Of a stretch of DNA of 64,000 nt, positions 48,593 through 57,188 are shown piece after piece. Origin of the DNA: JACVRW01 sp036407035 (GTDB taxonomy: Bacteria; Actinomycetota; Thermoleophilia; Solirubrobacterales; Thermoleophilaceae); contig DASXAA010000147.1 in the NCBI GenBank assembly GCA_036407035.1, positions 3,223-67,222 of the forward strand, given 5' to 3'. The notes beneath the pieces are model-generated. The model was not told where the DNA came from. It did not search any database and saw only the letters and a list, made by a program, of their open reading frames with translations. The first letter of the stretch is position 1, and the number at the start of each line of letters is the position of its first letter. Both the position numbers and the translations under genes were made by a program.

Positions 48593-50091
48593 GCGCCTGA
48601 GACCAGCGTGGCGTGCCCCTCCCAGTAGGGCGCGCGCAGCTGCCGCTTCAGCACCTTGCCGGCGCCCGACTTGGGCAGCGGCTCGGTGCGGATCTCCACC
48701 TGCTTCGGTACCTTGTAGCCGGCGATCAGCTCGCGGCAGTGGCGCACGAGCTCGTCCTCCGTCACCTCGTCGCGCGGCACGACGACCGCGTGCACGGCCT
48801 CGCCCCAGCGTTCGTCCGGGATGCCGAACACCGCCGCCTCGAGCACCGCCGGGTGCCGGAAGAGGGCCTCCTCGACCTCGGTCGAGTACACGTTCTCGCC
48901 GCCCGTGACGATCATGTCCTTGGCGCGGTCGACGAGATAGAGGTAGGCGTGCTCGTCGAGGTAGCCGAGGTCGCCGGTGCGGTACCAGCCGTCCACCAGC
49001 GCCGCGGCGGTCTCCTCCGGCTTATTCCAGTAGCCGGCCATCACGTTCTCGCCGCGGACCGCCACCTCGCCCACGACGTCCGTCCCCAGCGGCGTGCCGT
49101 CGGGGTCGAGCACGGCCACCTCCACGCCGACGGCCGGCTGGCCGCAGGAACGCGCCTGCGGCGCGTCGAGCAGCTCCTCCTCGCGATGCAGGACGGTCGC
49201 GATCGGCGCGGTCTCCGTTGCCCCGTACATGTGCAGCAGCGTGGCGTCCGGGAACGCGGCGTGTGCCCGCCGCAGCGTCTCGGTCGCGACGGGCGAGCCG
49301 CCGTGGCTCATCCCGCGCAGCGAGGAGACGTCCCGCGGACGCGCGAGCTGCTCCTCGCTGATCGCGGCGAGCATCGTCGGGACCAGGAGCGTCTCGGTCA
49401 CGCCGTGCCGCTCGATCAGGTCGAGCGCCGCGACCGGCTCGAACGCCGGGAGCACCACCTGCTCGCCGGCGTTCCAGACCGTCGACAGGACTGCGATCGA
49501 TCCAGCGGCGTGGAACAGCGGCGCGGCGACCAGCCAGCGCATGTCGGGCCCGAAGCGCCAGATGGCCTGGAAGTGCAGCGCGTTGGCGATCAGGTTGCGG
49601 TGGGTGAGCATGACCCCCTTCGCGGCGCCGGTCGTGCCGCCCGTGTAGAAGAGGCCGGCCAGGGTCTCCGGGGGAAGGTCGTCTGGGAAGTAGACCGGCT
49701 CCGCGCCGGCCAGGAGCTCCTCGTAGCCGTCGCCGAGGTCGATCACGTGCTCGAGGGCGCCCGGTGGGTCGTCGATGCCGGTCGCCGTGAAGAGCACCTT
49801 CGCCCCGGAGTCCTCGAGCGCGTAGCGGAGCTCGGCGGCGCTGTGGCGCTGGTTGAGCGGCACGAGCGCCATCCCGGCGCCGGGCACGGCCTGGTAGAGC
49901 TCGAGGTAGCGGTGGCAGTTCGGGCCGACCACGGCGACCCGGTCGCCCCGCTCCACGCCGAGCGCGCGCAGCGCGCCCGCGAGCCGGCGGCAGCGCTCCC
50001 ACGTCTCCGCGTACGTGAGCTCCGCTCCGCCGCACCGGACCGCGGTCCGCTCCGGCGCGACCTGCCTGGCCCGGGCCAACGGGCCGATCAT
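48589..50091 (-). CDS. AMP-dependent acyl-CoA synthetase/ligase
   Basis: The 500-aa ANL-superfamily protein has the P-loop FYTGGTTGAAKGVMLTH, MYGATETAP, GWYRTGDLGYLDEH and the C-terminal Lys in PKSGAGKVLKR. It activates a carboxylic acid as acyl-AMP and then acyl-CoA. Substrate is not readable; fatty acids or aromatic acids (benzoate, 4-hydroxybenzoate) fit the neighbours. The ATG at 50091 has GGAGGTGA three bases upstream, the best ribosome site in this region, so the upstream in-frame ATG at 50130 is rejected. It converges on the decarboxylase gene with a 4-base overlap. Confidence 0.92.
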   Translation of the reverse strand: MIGPLARARQVAPERTAVRCGGAELTYAETWERCRRLAGALRALGVERGDRVAVVGPNCHRYLELYQAVPGAGMALVPLNQRHSAAELRYALEDSGAKVLFTATGIDDPPGALEHVIDLGDGYEELLAGAEPVYFPDDLPPETLAGLFYTGGTTGAAKGVMLTHRNLIANALHFQAIWRFGPDMRWLVAAPLFHAAGSIAVLSTVWNAGEQVVLPAFEPVAALDLIERHGVTETLLVPTMLAAISEEQLARPRDVSSLRGMSHGGSPVATETLRRAHAAFPDATLLHMYGATETAPIATVLHREEELLDAPQARSCGQPAVGVEVAVLDPDGTPLGTDVVGEVAVRGENVMAGYWNKPEETAAALVDGWYRTGDLGYLDEHAYLYLVDRAKDMIVTGGENVYSTEVEEALFRHPAVLEAAVFGIPDERWGEAVHAVVVPRDEVTEDELVRHCRELIAGYKVPKQVEIRTEPLPKSGAGKVLKRQLRAPYWEGHATLVSGA

Positions 50092-50147
50092 CGAGGTCAC
50101 CTCCGTCAACGTACTCCACCGCAGTGACATGCCGCAAGCGGCGGGCT

Positions 50148-51017
50148 TCAGGCGGTCGTCGCGCCCAAACGCGCCGGTGCGTGCGCGCGGATGTGGTCCT
50201 CGAGATCGGCGAGCGTGTAGTCGGCGCTTGCCGAGAAGCGGGCCGGCGGAAGCACCGCCAGGCGGTCGACCCCCAGTTCTGCGTAGTCCTCGACCACCGT
50301 CGTGTCCAGCCGCTCAGACGGGCTCACCGTGATCGTCAGCTCGCCGGGGTCACGGCCGGCGGCGCGGGCCTCCTCGCGCAGCGACCCGATGTTGCTCTCG
50401 GTTGCGGCCCGGTCGAGGGCGAAGCCGTACCAGCCCTGCGCATGGCGCACTGCGCGCCGGTGGGCCGCCCTGGTGTGGCCGCCGACGACGACCGGGACCG
50501 GACGCTGCACGGGTCGCGGGTACGCGTCGACGCCCTCGAACTCCACGTGGCTGCCGTGGAACGCGGGGGCCTCGTCCTCCCACAGGGAGCGCATCGCGGC
50601 GAGGTGCTCGTCGGCGCGCGTCCCGCGGCCCTCCATCGGCACGCCGACGGCGCTCATCTCGGGCTCGAGGTAGCCGACGCCGAGGCCGAAGACGAGCCGA
50701 CCGCTGCTCAGCACGTCGAGGCTCGCGAGCTCCTTGGCGAGCACGAGCGGGTTGCGCTGGGGCAGGATGACGATCCCGGTGGCGAGCAGCACGCGCTGGG
50801 TGGCGGCCGCCATGAACGCGAGCGTCACGACCGGGTCGAGCAGCGGGTAGTCGGGCTCGACGGGCGACGGCGGCACGCGGGGGCTCGGGGCGACCACGTG
50901 CTCGCCGAGCCAGATCGAGTCGTAGCCGAGCTCCTCCGCGAGCGCGGCCGCCCCGGCCGCGCCCTCCGGGGTGGCGCATGCGCCCATGTTGAGCCCGAAG
51001 AGGCCGATGGTCGGCAT
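50148..51017 (-). CDS. LLM-class F420-dependent oxidoreductase
   Basis: The 289-aa protein has WLGEHVVAPSPRVPPS, ATGIVILPQRNPLVLAKELA, SSGRLVFGLGVGYLEPEM and VPVVVGGHTRAAHRRAVRHA, the pattern of probable F420-dependent oxidoreductases (Rv2161c/Rv2951c-like groups). Substrate unknown. ATG 51017 is chosen because conserved sequence starts there. It lies 56 bases upstream of the acyl-CoA ligase on the same strand. Confidence 0.87.
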   Translation of the reverse strand: MPTIGLFGLNMGACATPEGAAGAAALAEELGYDSIWLGEHVVAPSPRVPPSPVEPDYPLLDPVVTLAFMAAATQRVLLATGIVILPQRNPLVLAKELASLDVLSSGRLVFGLGVGYLEPEMSAVGVPMEGRGTRADEHLAAMRSLWEDEAPAFHGSHVEFEGVDAYPRPVQRPVPVVVGGHTRAAHRRAVRHAQGWYGFALDRAATESNIGSLREEARAAGRDPGELTITVSPSERLDTTVVEDYAELGVDRLAVLPPARFSASADYTLADLEDHIRAHAPARLGATTA

Positions 51018-51070
51018 CGGCCGTCGAGAGTACGGCAATCCCTCGAGCCCCCTTCGCCCGTAGTACCAGC

Positions 51071-51616
51071 ATGAAAGCAACAGCCGCCATACCAATGAAA
51101 CGACTGCTCATCCCCCTACCCGTCCTCGCGGCGTCCCTCCTGATCGCCGCCTGTGGCGGCGGCTCCTCGTCGGACTCGGGAGCGGCCACGGCCGCGACGC
51201 CGCCGAGCGGCGGCACCGTGGCGGTCAAGTCCGTCAGCGGTACCGGCAACGTGCTCGTCGACTCGAGCGGCAAGGCGCTCTACAGCGCCGACGTCGAGCG
51301 GAACGGCAAGGTGCTCTGCACCGGGGCGTGCACCTCGTTCTGGATGCCGCTCACGACCGACTCGGCGAAGCCGACCGGTTCGAGCAGCGCCGGCACGCTC
51401 GGCGTCGTGAAGCGCCCGGACGGCACCATGCAGGTCACGGCCGGCGGCAGGCCGCTCTACACCTTCTCGCAGGACTCCGCGGGCAAGGTCACCGGCAACG
51501 GGTTCGCCGATGCGTTCAACGGCCACCACTTCAAGTGGACCGTCGTGACAGCCGGCGGCAAGGCCGCGGCCACGAGCGGTGGCGGTGGCGGCGGCAGCGG
51601 TCCCTACGGTTACTGA
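51071..51616 (+). CDS. lipoprotein with repeated Yx(FWY)xxD-type motif (COG4315-like)
   Basis: The 181-aa protein has a signal peptide and lipobox IAAC. The mature domain has two similar halves with LVDSSGKALYSADVERNGKV and VTAGGRPLYTFSQDSAGKVT, each with the conserved Y-x-aromatic-x-x-D pattern, and CTGACTSFWMPLT. Function is unknown. An ATG at 51095 would also serve; TAGTAC close to 51071 hints at a leaderless start. It is followed 5 bases later by an ECF sigma gene and its anti-sigma gene, a repeated lipoprotein-sigma-antisigma arrangement. Confidence 0.85.
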   Translation: MKATAAIPMKRLLIPLPVLAASLLIAACGGGSSSDSGAATAATPPSGGTVAVKSVSGTGNVLVDSSGKALYSADVERNGKVLCTGACTSFWMPLTTDSAKPTGSSSAGTLGVVKRPDGTMQVTAGGRPLYTFSQDSAGKVTGNGFADAFNGHHFKWTVVTAGGKAAATSGGGGGGSGPYGY

Positions 51617-51621
51617 GGTAG

Positions 51622-52167
51622 ATGGAAGGTCTCACCGACGAGACCCTGCTGGCCGGACTGGCCTCCGGCAACCCCGACGATGCCGCCGCGTTCGTACGGC
51701 GCTTCCAGAGCCGCGTCTACGGGCTGGCCTTGACGATCGTTCGCGATCCCGAGCTGGCCGAGGAGGTGGCGCAGGAGGCGTTCGTGCGCGCGTGGCGGCA
51801 CGCGGGGTCATACGACGCGCGCCGTGGGCGCGTACCCGCCTGGCTCCTGACCATCGCCCGCAACCTCGCGATCGACAGGTTGCGCATGCGAGTCGCCACC
51901 CCGGCCGACCCCGACGTGATCGCGTCCCAGCTCGACATCTCCTCGCAGGCGGCGATGCCCGACGTGGGCGAGCGCGATCGCGTTCGGCGCGCCCTCGCCG
52001 GCCTGCCGGACGAGCAGCGGCGGGCGCTCGTGCTCGCCGTGTACGGGGGCAGGACGGCGAGGGAGATCTCGGAGCTGGACGACGTGGCCGTGGGGACCGT
52101 CAAGACGCGCCTCAGGGCGGCGATGATCAAGCTGCGCGGGACACTGGGGGTCGGAAATGACGTGTGA
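51622..52167 (+). CDS. ECF sigma factor
   Basis: The 181-aa protein has region 2 (FVRRFQSRVYGLALTIVRDP, LAEEVAQEAFVRAWRHAGSY) and region 4 (LAGLPDEQRRALVLAVYGGR, then EISELDDVAVGTVKTRLRAA). It overlaps its anti-sigma gene by 11 bases. The upstream lipoprotein is 5 bases away, so the three genes form one operon that may sense an envelope or extracellular signal. ATG 51622; a weak AGGTAG lies upstream. Confidence 0.92.
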   Translation: MEGLTDETLLAGLASGNPDDAAAFVRRFQSRVYGLALTIVRDPELAEEVAQEAFVRAWRHAGSYDARRGRVPAWLLTIARNLAIDRLRMRVATPADPDVIASQLDISSQAAMPDVGERDRVRRALAGLPDEQRRALVLAVYGGRTAREISELDDVAVGTVKTRLRAAMIKLRGTLGVGNDV

Positions 52168-52885
52168 GGAGACCCGAGAGCTCGCCCCCGAGCTGGCGCT
52201 CGGGATAGCCGACGGCGCGGAGCGGGCGCAGGCGCTCAGCCACCTTGCGCAGTGCGCGGACTGCCGACGCGCCGTGGCGGAGCTGTCCGAGGTGACGGAC
52301 GAGCTCCTGATGCTCGCCCCGGAGCACGAGCCCCCGGTGGGGTTCGAGTCGCGCGTGCTCGCGCGGCTCGAGCCGGGCCCGGCCGAGCCGGCGGCCGCGC
52401 CGGCGCCCTCCGCGGCGCGTGTGCCCCGGCGGAGGTGGCGCCGGCGCTTCACCGCGGTCCTCGCGCCGGTCGCGGCGGCGGCCCTGACGGCTGTGCTGGT
52501 CCTGAACCTGACGAGCGACGACCGGCGGCTGGCCGACCAGTACCGCTCGACACTGGCCGAGGCGAACGGCCAGTACTTCGAGGCGACGCAGCTGTACGCG
52601 CCCGCACACGTACCCGCCGGGGTGGCCTATGGCTACAGGGGCAAGCCCTCGTGGGTGTTCGTAACGGTGAAGCCGCCCTTCCGCTCGACCGACTACGACG
52701 CCGAGCTGGCGCTGAAGTCGGGGCGGCGGCTGCCGCTGACGTCCCTGCGGATCGACCCGAAGACCGGCAGCGGCGGCCAGGCCATTCCGGTCGACCTCCG
52801 GAAGGTGGCATCGGTTCGCTTGATCGGGCCACAGCGCGGCGACGTGCTCGAGGGCGACATGCCGCACGCCGGCCTGTCTGACTAG
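52157..52885 (+). CDS. anti-sigma factor with zinc-binding (zf-HC2) domain
   Basis: The 242-aa protein has the H-x3-C-x2-C motif of zinc anti-sigma factors (His29, Cys33, Cys36 in HLAQCADC), a proline/alanine linker, one membrane helix (FTAVLAPVAAAALTAVLVL, about residues 98-116) and a C-terminal extracytoplasmic domain (YGYRGKPSWVFVTVKPPF). It should bind the ECF factor encoded upstream. The stop is followed by the repeat-rich gap. Confidence 0.88.
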   Translation: MTCEETRELAPELALGIADGAERAQALSHLAQCADCRRAVAELSEVTDELLMLAPEHEPPVGFESRVLARLEPGPAEPAAAPAPSAARVPRRRWRRRFTAVLAPVAAAALTAVLVLNLTSDDRRLADQYRSTLAEANGQYFEATQLYAPAHVPAGVAYGYRGKPSWVFVTVKPPFRSTDYDAELALKSGRRLPLTSLRIDPKTGSGGQAIPVDLRKVASVRLIGPQRGDVLEGDMPHAGLSD

Positions 52886-52999
52886 TGCGCAGCCCCTCGC
52901 CCGGTCGGCTCGGGCGCGGCCGGCTACGGCGGGCAACCCAGGGGTCGGCCCAGGTGTTGGCGGTCATCCCCATGAATTCCGCCCGCGGCGCCGTCCACT

Positions 53000-53034
53000 G
53001 TCGAGTTGGTTCCCGTGAGCGGAACTAACTCGAC
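53000..53034 (+). terminator. 14-bp hairpin after the anti-sigma operon
   Basis: GTCGAGTTGGTTCC (53000-53013) pairs with GGAACTAACTCGAC (53021-53034) with one G-T wobble and a 7-base loop. It is about 115 bases after the anti-sigma stop and symmetrical, so it may stop transcription from either side. Confidence 0.6.
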
Positions 53035-53073
53035 ACTCGACTGGCGGGGCCCCTCCGGGCGGCCGGGCGCCGC

Positions 53074-53356
53074 GGCGGGTCCGGCGTTTACGGCGGCCAA
53101 CCACGTCGTGGGTCCGGGGGTGGGCCGGATTGCGTCCGGCATTTGGACGGAATCCGGCCCACCCCTCGAAGCGACCCTGCTCCCCTCTCCGGGCCACCCT
53201 TGGTTGCCTGCCGTAAGCGCGAGAGCGCGCGCCGTGGCGGGTCGGGCGATTACTGCGGGCAACCAGGGTGTGGGTCCGGGGTGGGCCGGATTCCGTTGCA
53301 TCGTGCGTCGCAATCCCGCCCCACCCCTCGGCCAGGCCTCCTTGGTTGCCACCGGC
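53074..53356. repeat. BIME-like inverted repeat doublets (two doublets)
   Basis: The + copies 53074-53135 and 53236-53296 are about 87% identical by eye (common core GTGGGTCCGGGG, GGGCCGGATT, CAACCA). The - copies at 53150-53220 and 53310-53356 contain AATCCGGCCCACCCC-like and CTTGGTTGCC reverse-complement segments. Each + copy is followed by a - copy, so each pair can fold into one long stem. Confidence 0.7.
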
Positions 53357-53415
53357 CTGGACCTCGGCGCCCGTGGCTGCCGCTTTCGGGCTCGCGGGCT
53401 GCGCCCGCCTGTCCC

Positions 53416-54234
53416 CTAGTGCGTGACCACCAGCTGGCTCACCGTGAAGGCCGCCCCCTGGGGATCGGCCAGGACGGCCTGCCTGAAGCCCGGTACGTCG
53501 TAGGGGCCGGTGACGACCGCGCCGCCGAGCTCGGCCGCCTTCGCTGCGGTGCCGTCGGCGTCGGCGACCCAGAAGTCCACGCTCCAGCGCGGCGGTCCCT
53601 CGTCGCCGGCGACCTCCGCCGGCAGCATCACCGCGACGACGTCGCGAGCGACCGGCTGGCCCGGCTCCCCGCCCACGTACCCGTCGACGCTGTAGAGGGT
53701 GAGCTCGGCCCCGCCGAACTCGAAGGCGTTGGGGGTCCAGCCGAACACCGCGCCGTAGAACTCCTTCGCGCCCTCCGGATCGGGCGTGATCAGCTGGCTC
53801 ATTGACCACGCGCCCGGTTCGTTCACCAGCTGGGCGCCGGCGTGACCGTCGGGCTGCCAGACGCAGAACACCGCTCCGCCCGGGTCGGCGAGGACAGCCA
53901 CGCGGGCGCCGCCCGGCGAGTCGAACGGCTCCCCGATCACGGTGCCGCCCGCGTCGACCGCCCGGCGGGCGGCGTCGTCGGCGCTCTCTACCTGCACGTA
54001 GGTGGACCACATGGGCGCGGGCGGAGGCGGCGCGCCGTGCTCCGAGACGATCCCGGCCACGTCGCGTCCGCGGACCCTGCACCTGAAGTACTTGCCGGGA
54101 CGGTCCGCCGACATCAGGTTCTCGGTCTCCCAGCCGAACAGATCGCCGTAGAACGCGGCCGCGGCCTCCGCGTCCGGCTCCACGGCGGCGACCCAACACG
54201 GGACCCCGGGCTGGAATCCGTCGCGCTCGCTCAT
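53416..54234 (-). CDS. two-domain VOC-family (glyoxalase-like) protein
   Basis: The 272-aa protein has two vicinal-oxygen-chelate domains (PCWVAAVEPDAEAAAAFYGD and LITPDPEGAKEFYGAVFGWT start them), each with a beta-alpha-beta-beta-beta pattern. VOC proteins bind metals or hydrophobic ligands (dioxygenases, glyoxalases, antibiotic-binding proteins); the function here is unknown. ATG 54234 shares an ATGA-type overlap with the stop of the upstream DUF899 gene, so they are translated together under the divergent HxlR regulator. Confidence 0.85.
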   Translation of the reverse strand: MSERDGFQPGVPCWVAAVEPDAEAAAAFYGDLFGWETENLMSADRPGKYFRCRVRGRDVAGIVSEHGAPPPPAPMWSTYVQVESADDAARRAVDAGGTVIGEPFDSPGGARVAVLADPGGAVFCVWQPDGHAGAQLVNEPGAWSMSQLITPDPEGAKEFYGAVFGWTPNAFEFGGAELTLYSVDGYVGGEPGQPVARDVVAVMLPAEVAGDEGPPRWSVDFWVADADGTAAKAAELGGAVVTGPYDVPGFRQAVLADPQGAAFTVSQLVVTH

Positions 54235-54908
54235 CGCGGCGCCTGCTCGTAATCGTCGTGGAATCGCCACCATTCATAGGGCTCCGTCTGCGGCCGGCCC
54301 TCGGGCGAGTCCTCCCACTCCTCCTGCCGTCCGAGGGGCGTCAGGTCGAGGAAGGTCCAGGTGCTGCCGAGCGCGTCGACGCCGCGGCCGCTGGTGAAGT
54401 ACGTGCGGACGACGTCGTCGCCGTCGCGGATGAAGACGCTGAGCCCGAAGCTGGACTCGACGCCGCAGTCGTCGTTGAAGGTGCTCTCGGGCATCGAGTA
54501 CCAGGGCAGCGTCCAGCCCATGCGCCTCTTGAACGGCTCGATCTTCTCGAGCGGCGCGCGCGACAGGAGCGCGAACGTGGTGTCCCGGGCGGCCAGGTGC
54601 GCGGTGTGGCACACGCTGTCGACGAACATCGAGCAGCCGTCGCATCCCGCATCCGGCCAGTTGGGAGCGCCCGGCTGGAACATGAAGTGGTAGACGATCA
54701 ATTGGCTGCGCCCCTCGAACAGGTCGACCAGGCCGACCTCGCCGTCCGGCCCCTCGAACGCGTAGCGCTTCTCGAACCGGACGCCGGGGAGCCTTCGGCG
54801 TTCGGCCGCCAGCGCGTCGCGTGCGCGCGTGGCCTCCTTCTCCTTTGCGAGGAGCGCCTGGCGTGCCGCCTCCCACCCGGCCGGCAAGACGACTTCGGGA
54901 AGTTTCAT
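54231..54908 (-). CDS. DUF899 (thioredoxin-fold-like) family protein
   Basis: The 225-aa protein has the DUF899 pattern LPEVVLPAGWEAARQALLAK, FEKRYAFEGPDGEVGLVDLF, IVYHFMFQPGAPNWPDAGCD, GCSMFVDSVCHTAHLAARDT and TFALLSRAPLEKIEPFKRRM. The CDGCSMFVD segment is like a peroxiredoxin/thioredoxin active site. Such genes are often next to HxlR/ArsR regulators. ATG 54908 has AGGAGG upstream. The palindrome at 54978-54994 between it and the HxlR gene is a probable operator. Confidence 0.88.
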   Translation of the reverse strand: MKLPEVVLPAGWEAARQALLAKEKEATRARDALAAERRRLPGVRFEKRYAFEGPDGEVGLVDLFEGRSQLIVYHFMFQPGAPNWPDAGCDGCSMFVDSVCHTAHLAARDTTFALLSRAPLEKIEPFKRRMGWTLPWYSMPESTFNDDCGVESSFGLSVFIRDGDDVVRTYFTSGRGVDALGSTWTFLDLTPLGRQEEWEDSPEGRPQTEPYEWWRFHDDYEQAPR

Positions 54909-54977
54909 GGTGCCTCCTGGGTCGGCGGTCTCGGTGAGGTTCCGTGAGTTGTCCACGCGGGCAAGGTAGCACCCGTT

Positions 54978-54994
54978 AGTTGGAAAATCCAACT
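54978..54994. promoter_or_regulatory. palindromic operator AGTTGGA-AAA-TCCAACT
   Basis: Perfect 7-base arms with a 3-base spacer in the divergent DUF899/HxlR region. It lies 42 bases before the HxlR start and 70 bases before the DUF899 start. The likely binding site of the HxlR protein. Confidence 0.75.
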
Positions 54995-55035
54995 ATTTGG
55001 TCGTAGCGACCGATCATGAGGTAGGATCGCCGCAG

Positions 55036-55746
55036 TTGGCTGCGAAGCGAACCTACGGCGACAGCTGTGGAATCGCCCGCGCGCTGGACGTCGTGGGCGA
55101 CCGGTGGGCGCTCCTCGTGGTGCGCGAACTGCTGCTGGGCCCGAAGCGGTTCACGGATCTGCGCGAGGGCCTCCGCGGGCTGAGCGCCGACGTGCTCGCA
55201 CAGCGTCTGCGCGAGCTCGAGCGGAGCGGCATCGTGCGCCGGCGAAAGCTGGCGCCGCCGGCGGGATCGCGGGTTTACGAGCTGACCGAATGGGGGTCCG
55301 CGCTCGAGCCCGTGATCCTGGAGCTGGGCCGGTGGGGGAGTCGGGCGCCGTTCCCTGATGGACAGCCCGAGCTCGGCCCCGACGCCGCGGTGCTCGCGCT
55401 CAAGACCCTGTTCGACCCGTCGGCCGCCGACGGCCTCGACGCGACCTACGAGCTCCACCTGGGCGAGCATGGCTATCGCGTGCGGGTCTCCCGGAGACGC
55501 CTGGAGATCTCGCGCGGCGAGGCGCGCAGCGGCGACGCCGCGGCGCTCGGGCGCAGCGGCGACGCCGCGCCCAAGCGGGATGCAGCGATCAGGACCGACC
55601 CGGCGACTTTCGCGGCGGTGCTCTGGCACGGTCGCCGGCTGACCGACGCGCTGCGGTCGGGCGACCTCGAGTACGACGGAAGCAGGCCGGCCGTCGCGCG
55701 GTTCGTGGAGCTCTTCCCGCTGCCGGATCCCGTCCCAGCGCCGTAG
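55036..55746 (+). CDS. HxlR-family winged-helix regulator
   Basis: The 236-aa protein has the HxlR core CGIARALDVVGDRWALLVVR, LLLGPKRFTDLREGLRGLSA and SRVYELTEWGSALEPVILEL, with the conserved Cys in GDSCG, plus a C-terminal domain that includes a short direct repeat (RSGDAAALGRSGDAAP, 19-base DNA repeat at 55524 and 55551). TTG 55036 has AGGTAGGA about 9 bases upstream; an earlier TTG at 54997 would overlap the operator. It is divergent from DUF899 and VOC genes, which it probably regulates. A terminator-like hairpin follows. Confidence 0.85.
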   Translation: MAAKRTYGDSCGIARALDVVGDRWALLVVRELLLGPKRFTDLREGLRGLSADVLAQRLRELERSGIVRRRKLAPPAGSRVYELTEWGSALEPVILELGRWGSRAPFPDGQPELGPDAAVLALKTLFDPSAADGLDATYELHLGEHGYRVRVSRRRLEISRGEARSGDAAALGRSGDAAPKRDAAIRTDPATFAAVLWHGRRLTDALRSGDLEYDGSRPAVARFVELFPLPDPVPAP

Positions 55747-55772
55747 GCAGCCGCCTCCGACTCCCGGCCGCC

Positions 55773-55795
55773 GCGGTGCGGTGCCCGCGCACCGC
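55773..55795 (+). terminator. 8-bp GC hairpin
   Basis: GCGGTGCG (55773-55780), loop GTGCCCG and CGCACCGC (55788-55795). It lies 26 bases after the HxlR stop with no U-run. Confidence 0.5.
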
Positions 55796-55943
55796 CCGCG
55801 CTGCGGGTGCCCGCTCCGGCCGCACGCACCGGCCCCGGCGGGAATAAGCCCGGCCATCCGGTCGTTTCACCATCAACGGGCCCGTAACGAACACCGGGGC
55901 CTCGCGACAGAACGGGACCGGACTTGCGACGAAAGAGGCTCCA

Positions 55944-57188
55944 GTGAGAAACGAGTACGACGCGATCGTTGTCGGGGCGCGCGCCGGCGGCTCCCCCACC
56001 GCCATGCTGCTGGCACGGGCCGGCTATCGGGTGCTGCTGGTCGACAGGGCCACCTTCCCCAGCGACACCATGTCCACACACGTGATCCATCCGCCGGGGG
56101 TCGCGGCGCTCGCCAGGTGGGGCATCCTCGAGCGCCTCGAGGCCACCGGCTGCCCGCCCATCGGCACCTACTCGTACGACTTCGGGCCGCTGACGATCGC
56201 CGGCTCGCCGCGCGCGGTCCCCGGCGGGCCGCACGCCTACGCGCCTCGGCGCACCGTCCTCGACGCGCTGCTTGCCGAGGCGGCCGCCGACGCCGGAGCG
56301 GAGCTGCGCGAGGGCTTCACGGTCGACGAGATCGTCATCGACGACGGCCGCGTCACCGGCATCCGCGGGCACGCCGACGGGGGCGTGCGGGTCACGGAGC
56401 GCGCGAAGGTCGTGATCGGGGCCGACGGCAGGCACTCGCGCGTCGCGAAGGCTGTCGAGGCCGAGCGGTACAACGAGACGCCCACGCTGGCCGCGGCCTA
56501 CTACGCGTACTGGAGCGGTCTGCCGGCTGACGGCTTCGAGACGTACATCCGCGGCGAGTCGCAGCGCGGGTGGGCCGCGATACCGACCAATGACGGCCTC
56601 ACGTGCCTGGTCCAGGGGTGGCCGCACGCGCAGTTCCACGCCAACCGCAAGGACGTCGAGGGCAACTACATGAGGTCGTTCGAGCTCGTGCCCGAGTTCG
56701 CCGAGCGGCTCCGCGGCGCCAAGCGCGAGACCCGCTTCGTCGGCGCGGGCGACCTCGCGGGCTACTTCCGCAAGCCCTACGGTCCGGGTTGGGCCCTCGT
56801 CGGCGACGCCGGCTATCACCTGCACCCGATCACAGCATTCGGGATCTCGGACGCGTTCCGCGACGCCGAGGCCCTGGCCACCGCGCTGGACGACGCATTC
56901 GCCGGGCGCCGTCCCTACGACGAGTCGCTGGCCGACTACCAGCGCGGCCGCGACGAGGACGCGCTGCCGGTCTACGAGCTCACGCGCGAGTTCGCGAAGA
57001 TCGAGCCGCCGCCGGCCGAGATGCAGGCGCTGATGGGAGCGATGGCGGGCAACCAGGAGGCGATGGACGGCTTCGTCAGCGTCATGGCCGGCACGTTGCC
57101 GGCGCCCGAGTTCTTCGCGCCGGAGAACGCGGGTCGCATCATGGCGGCCGCGAAGGCGCCGCCGTCAGCGCGTGCTCGCGCGGCGTAG
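55944..57188 (+). CDS. FAD-dependent oxidoreductase (geranylgeranyl-reductase / PHBH-like)
   Basis: The 414-aa protein has the FAD dinucleotide fold start DAIVVGARAGGSPTAMLLARA, where the family GxGxxG reads GARAGG, and a GDAG segment WALVGDAGYHLHPITAFGIS. An NADPH-type DG motif (VVIGADGRHSRVAKAV) is present. These belong to the group of reductases and hydroxylases acting on isoprenoids or aromatic compounds; the substrate is unknown. GTG 55944 has a weak AGAGG site. Its stop overlaps the convergent ion-channel gene by 24 bases. Confidence 0.87.
   Translation: MRNEYDAIVVGARAGGSPTAMLLARAGYRVLLVDRATFPSDTMSTHVIHPPGVAALARWGILERLEATGCPPIGTYSYDFGPLTIAGSPRAVPGGPHAYAPRRTVLDALLAEAAADAGAELREGFTVDEIVIDDGRVTGIRGHADGGVRVTERAKVVIGADGRHSRVAKAVEAERYNETPTLAAAYYAYWSGLPADGFETYIRGESQRGWAAIPTNDGLTCLVQGWPHAQFHANRKDVEGNYMRSFELVPEFAERLRGAKRETRFVGAGDLAGYFRKPYGPGWALVGDAGYHLHPITAFGISDAFRDAEALATALDDAFAGRRPYDESLADYQRGRDEDALPVYELTREFAKIEPPPAEMQALMGAMAGNQEAMDGFVSVMAGTLPAPEFFAPENAGRIMAAAKAPPSARARAA

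Larger units (their letters stand above)
52886..53415. other. 530-bp gene-free region built of inverted repeat doublets and a hairpin
   Basis: No gene is supported. The region holds five degenerate copies of a roughly 60-base unit, in order + (52914-52948, partial), + (53074-53135), - (53150-53220), + (53236-53296) and - (53310-53356), and a separate 14-bp hairpin at 53000-53034. Open frames across it are artefacts of high GC. Confidence 0.75.

Noticed and set aside
50091..50130. Longer N-terminus for the AMP-dependent ligase
   Set aside because: The upstream ATG has no ribosome site, whereas ATG 50091 is preceded by GGAGGTGA at three bases.
52964..54277. A 437-codon minus-strand frame through the repeat region and VOC gene
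   Set aside because: It is out of frame with the VOC protein and owes its length to GC bias; the repeated peptide pattern only reflects the DNA repeats.
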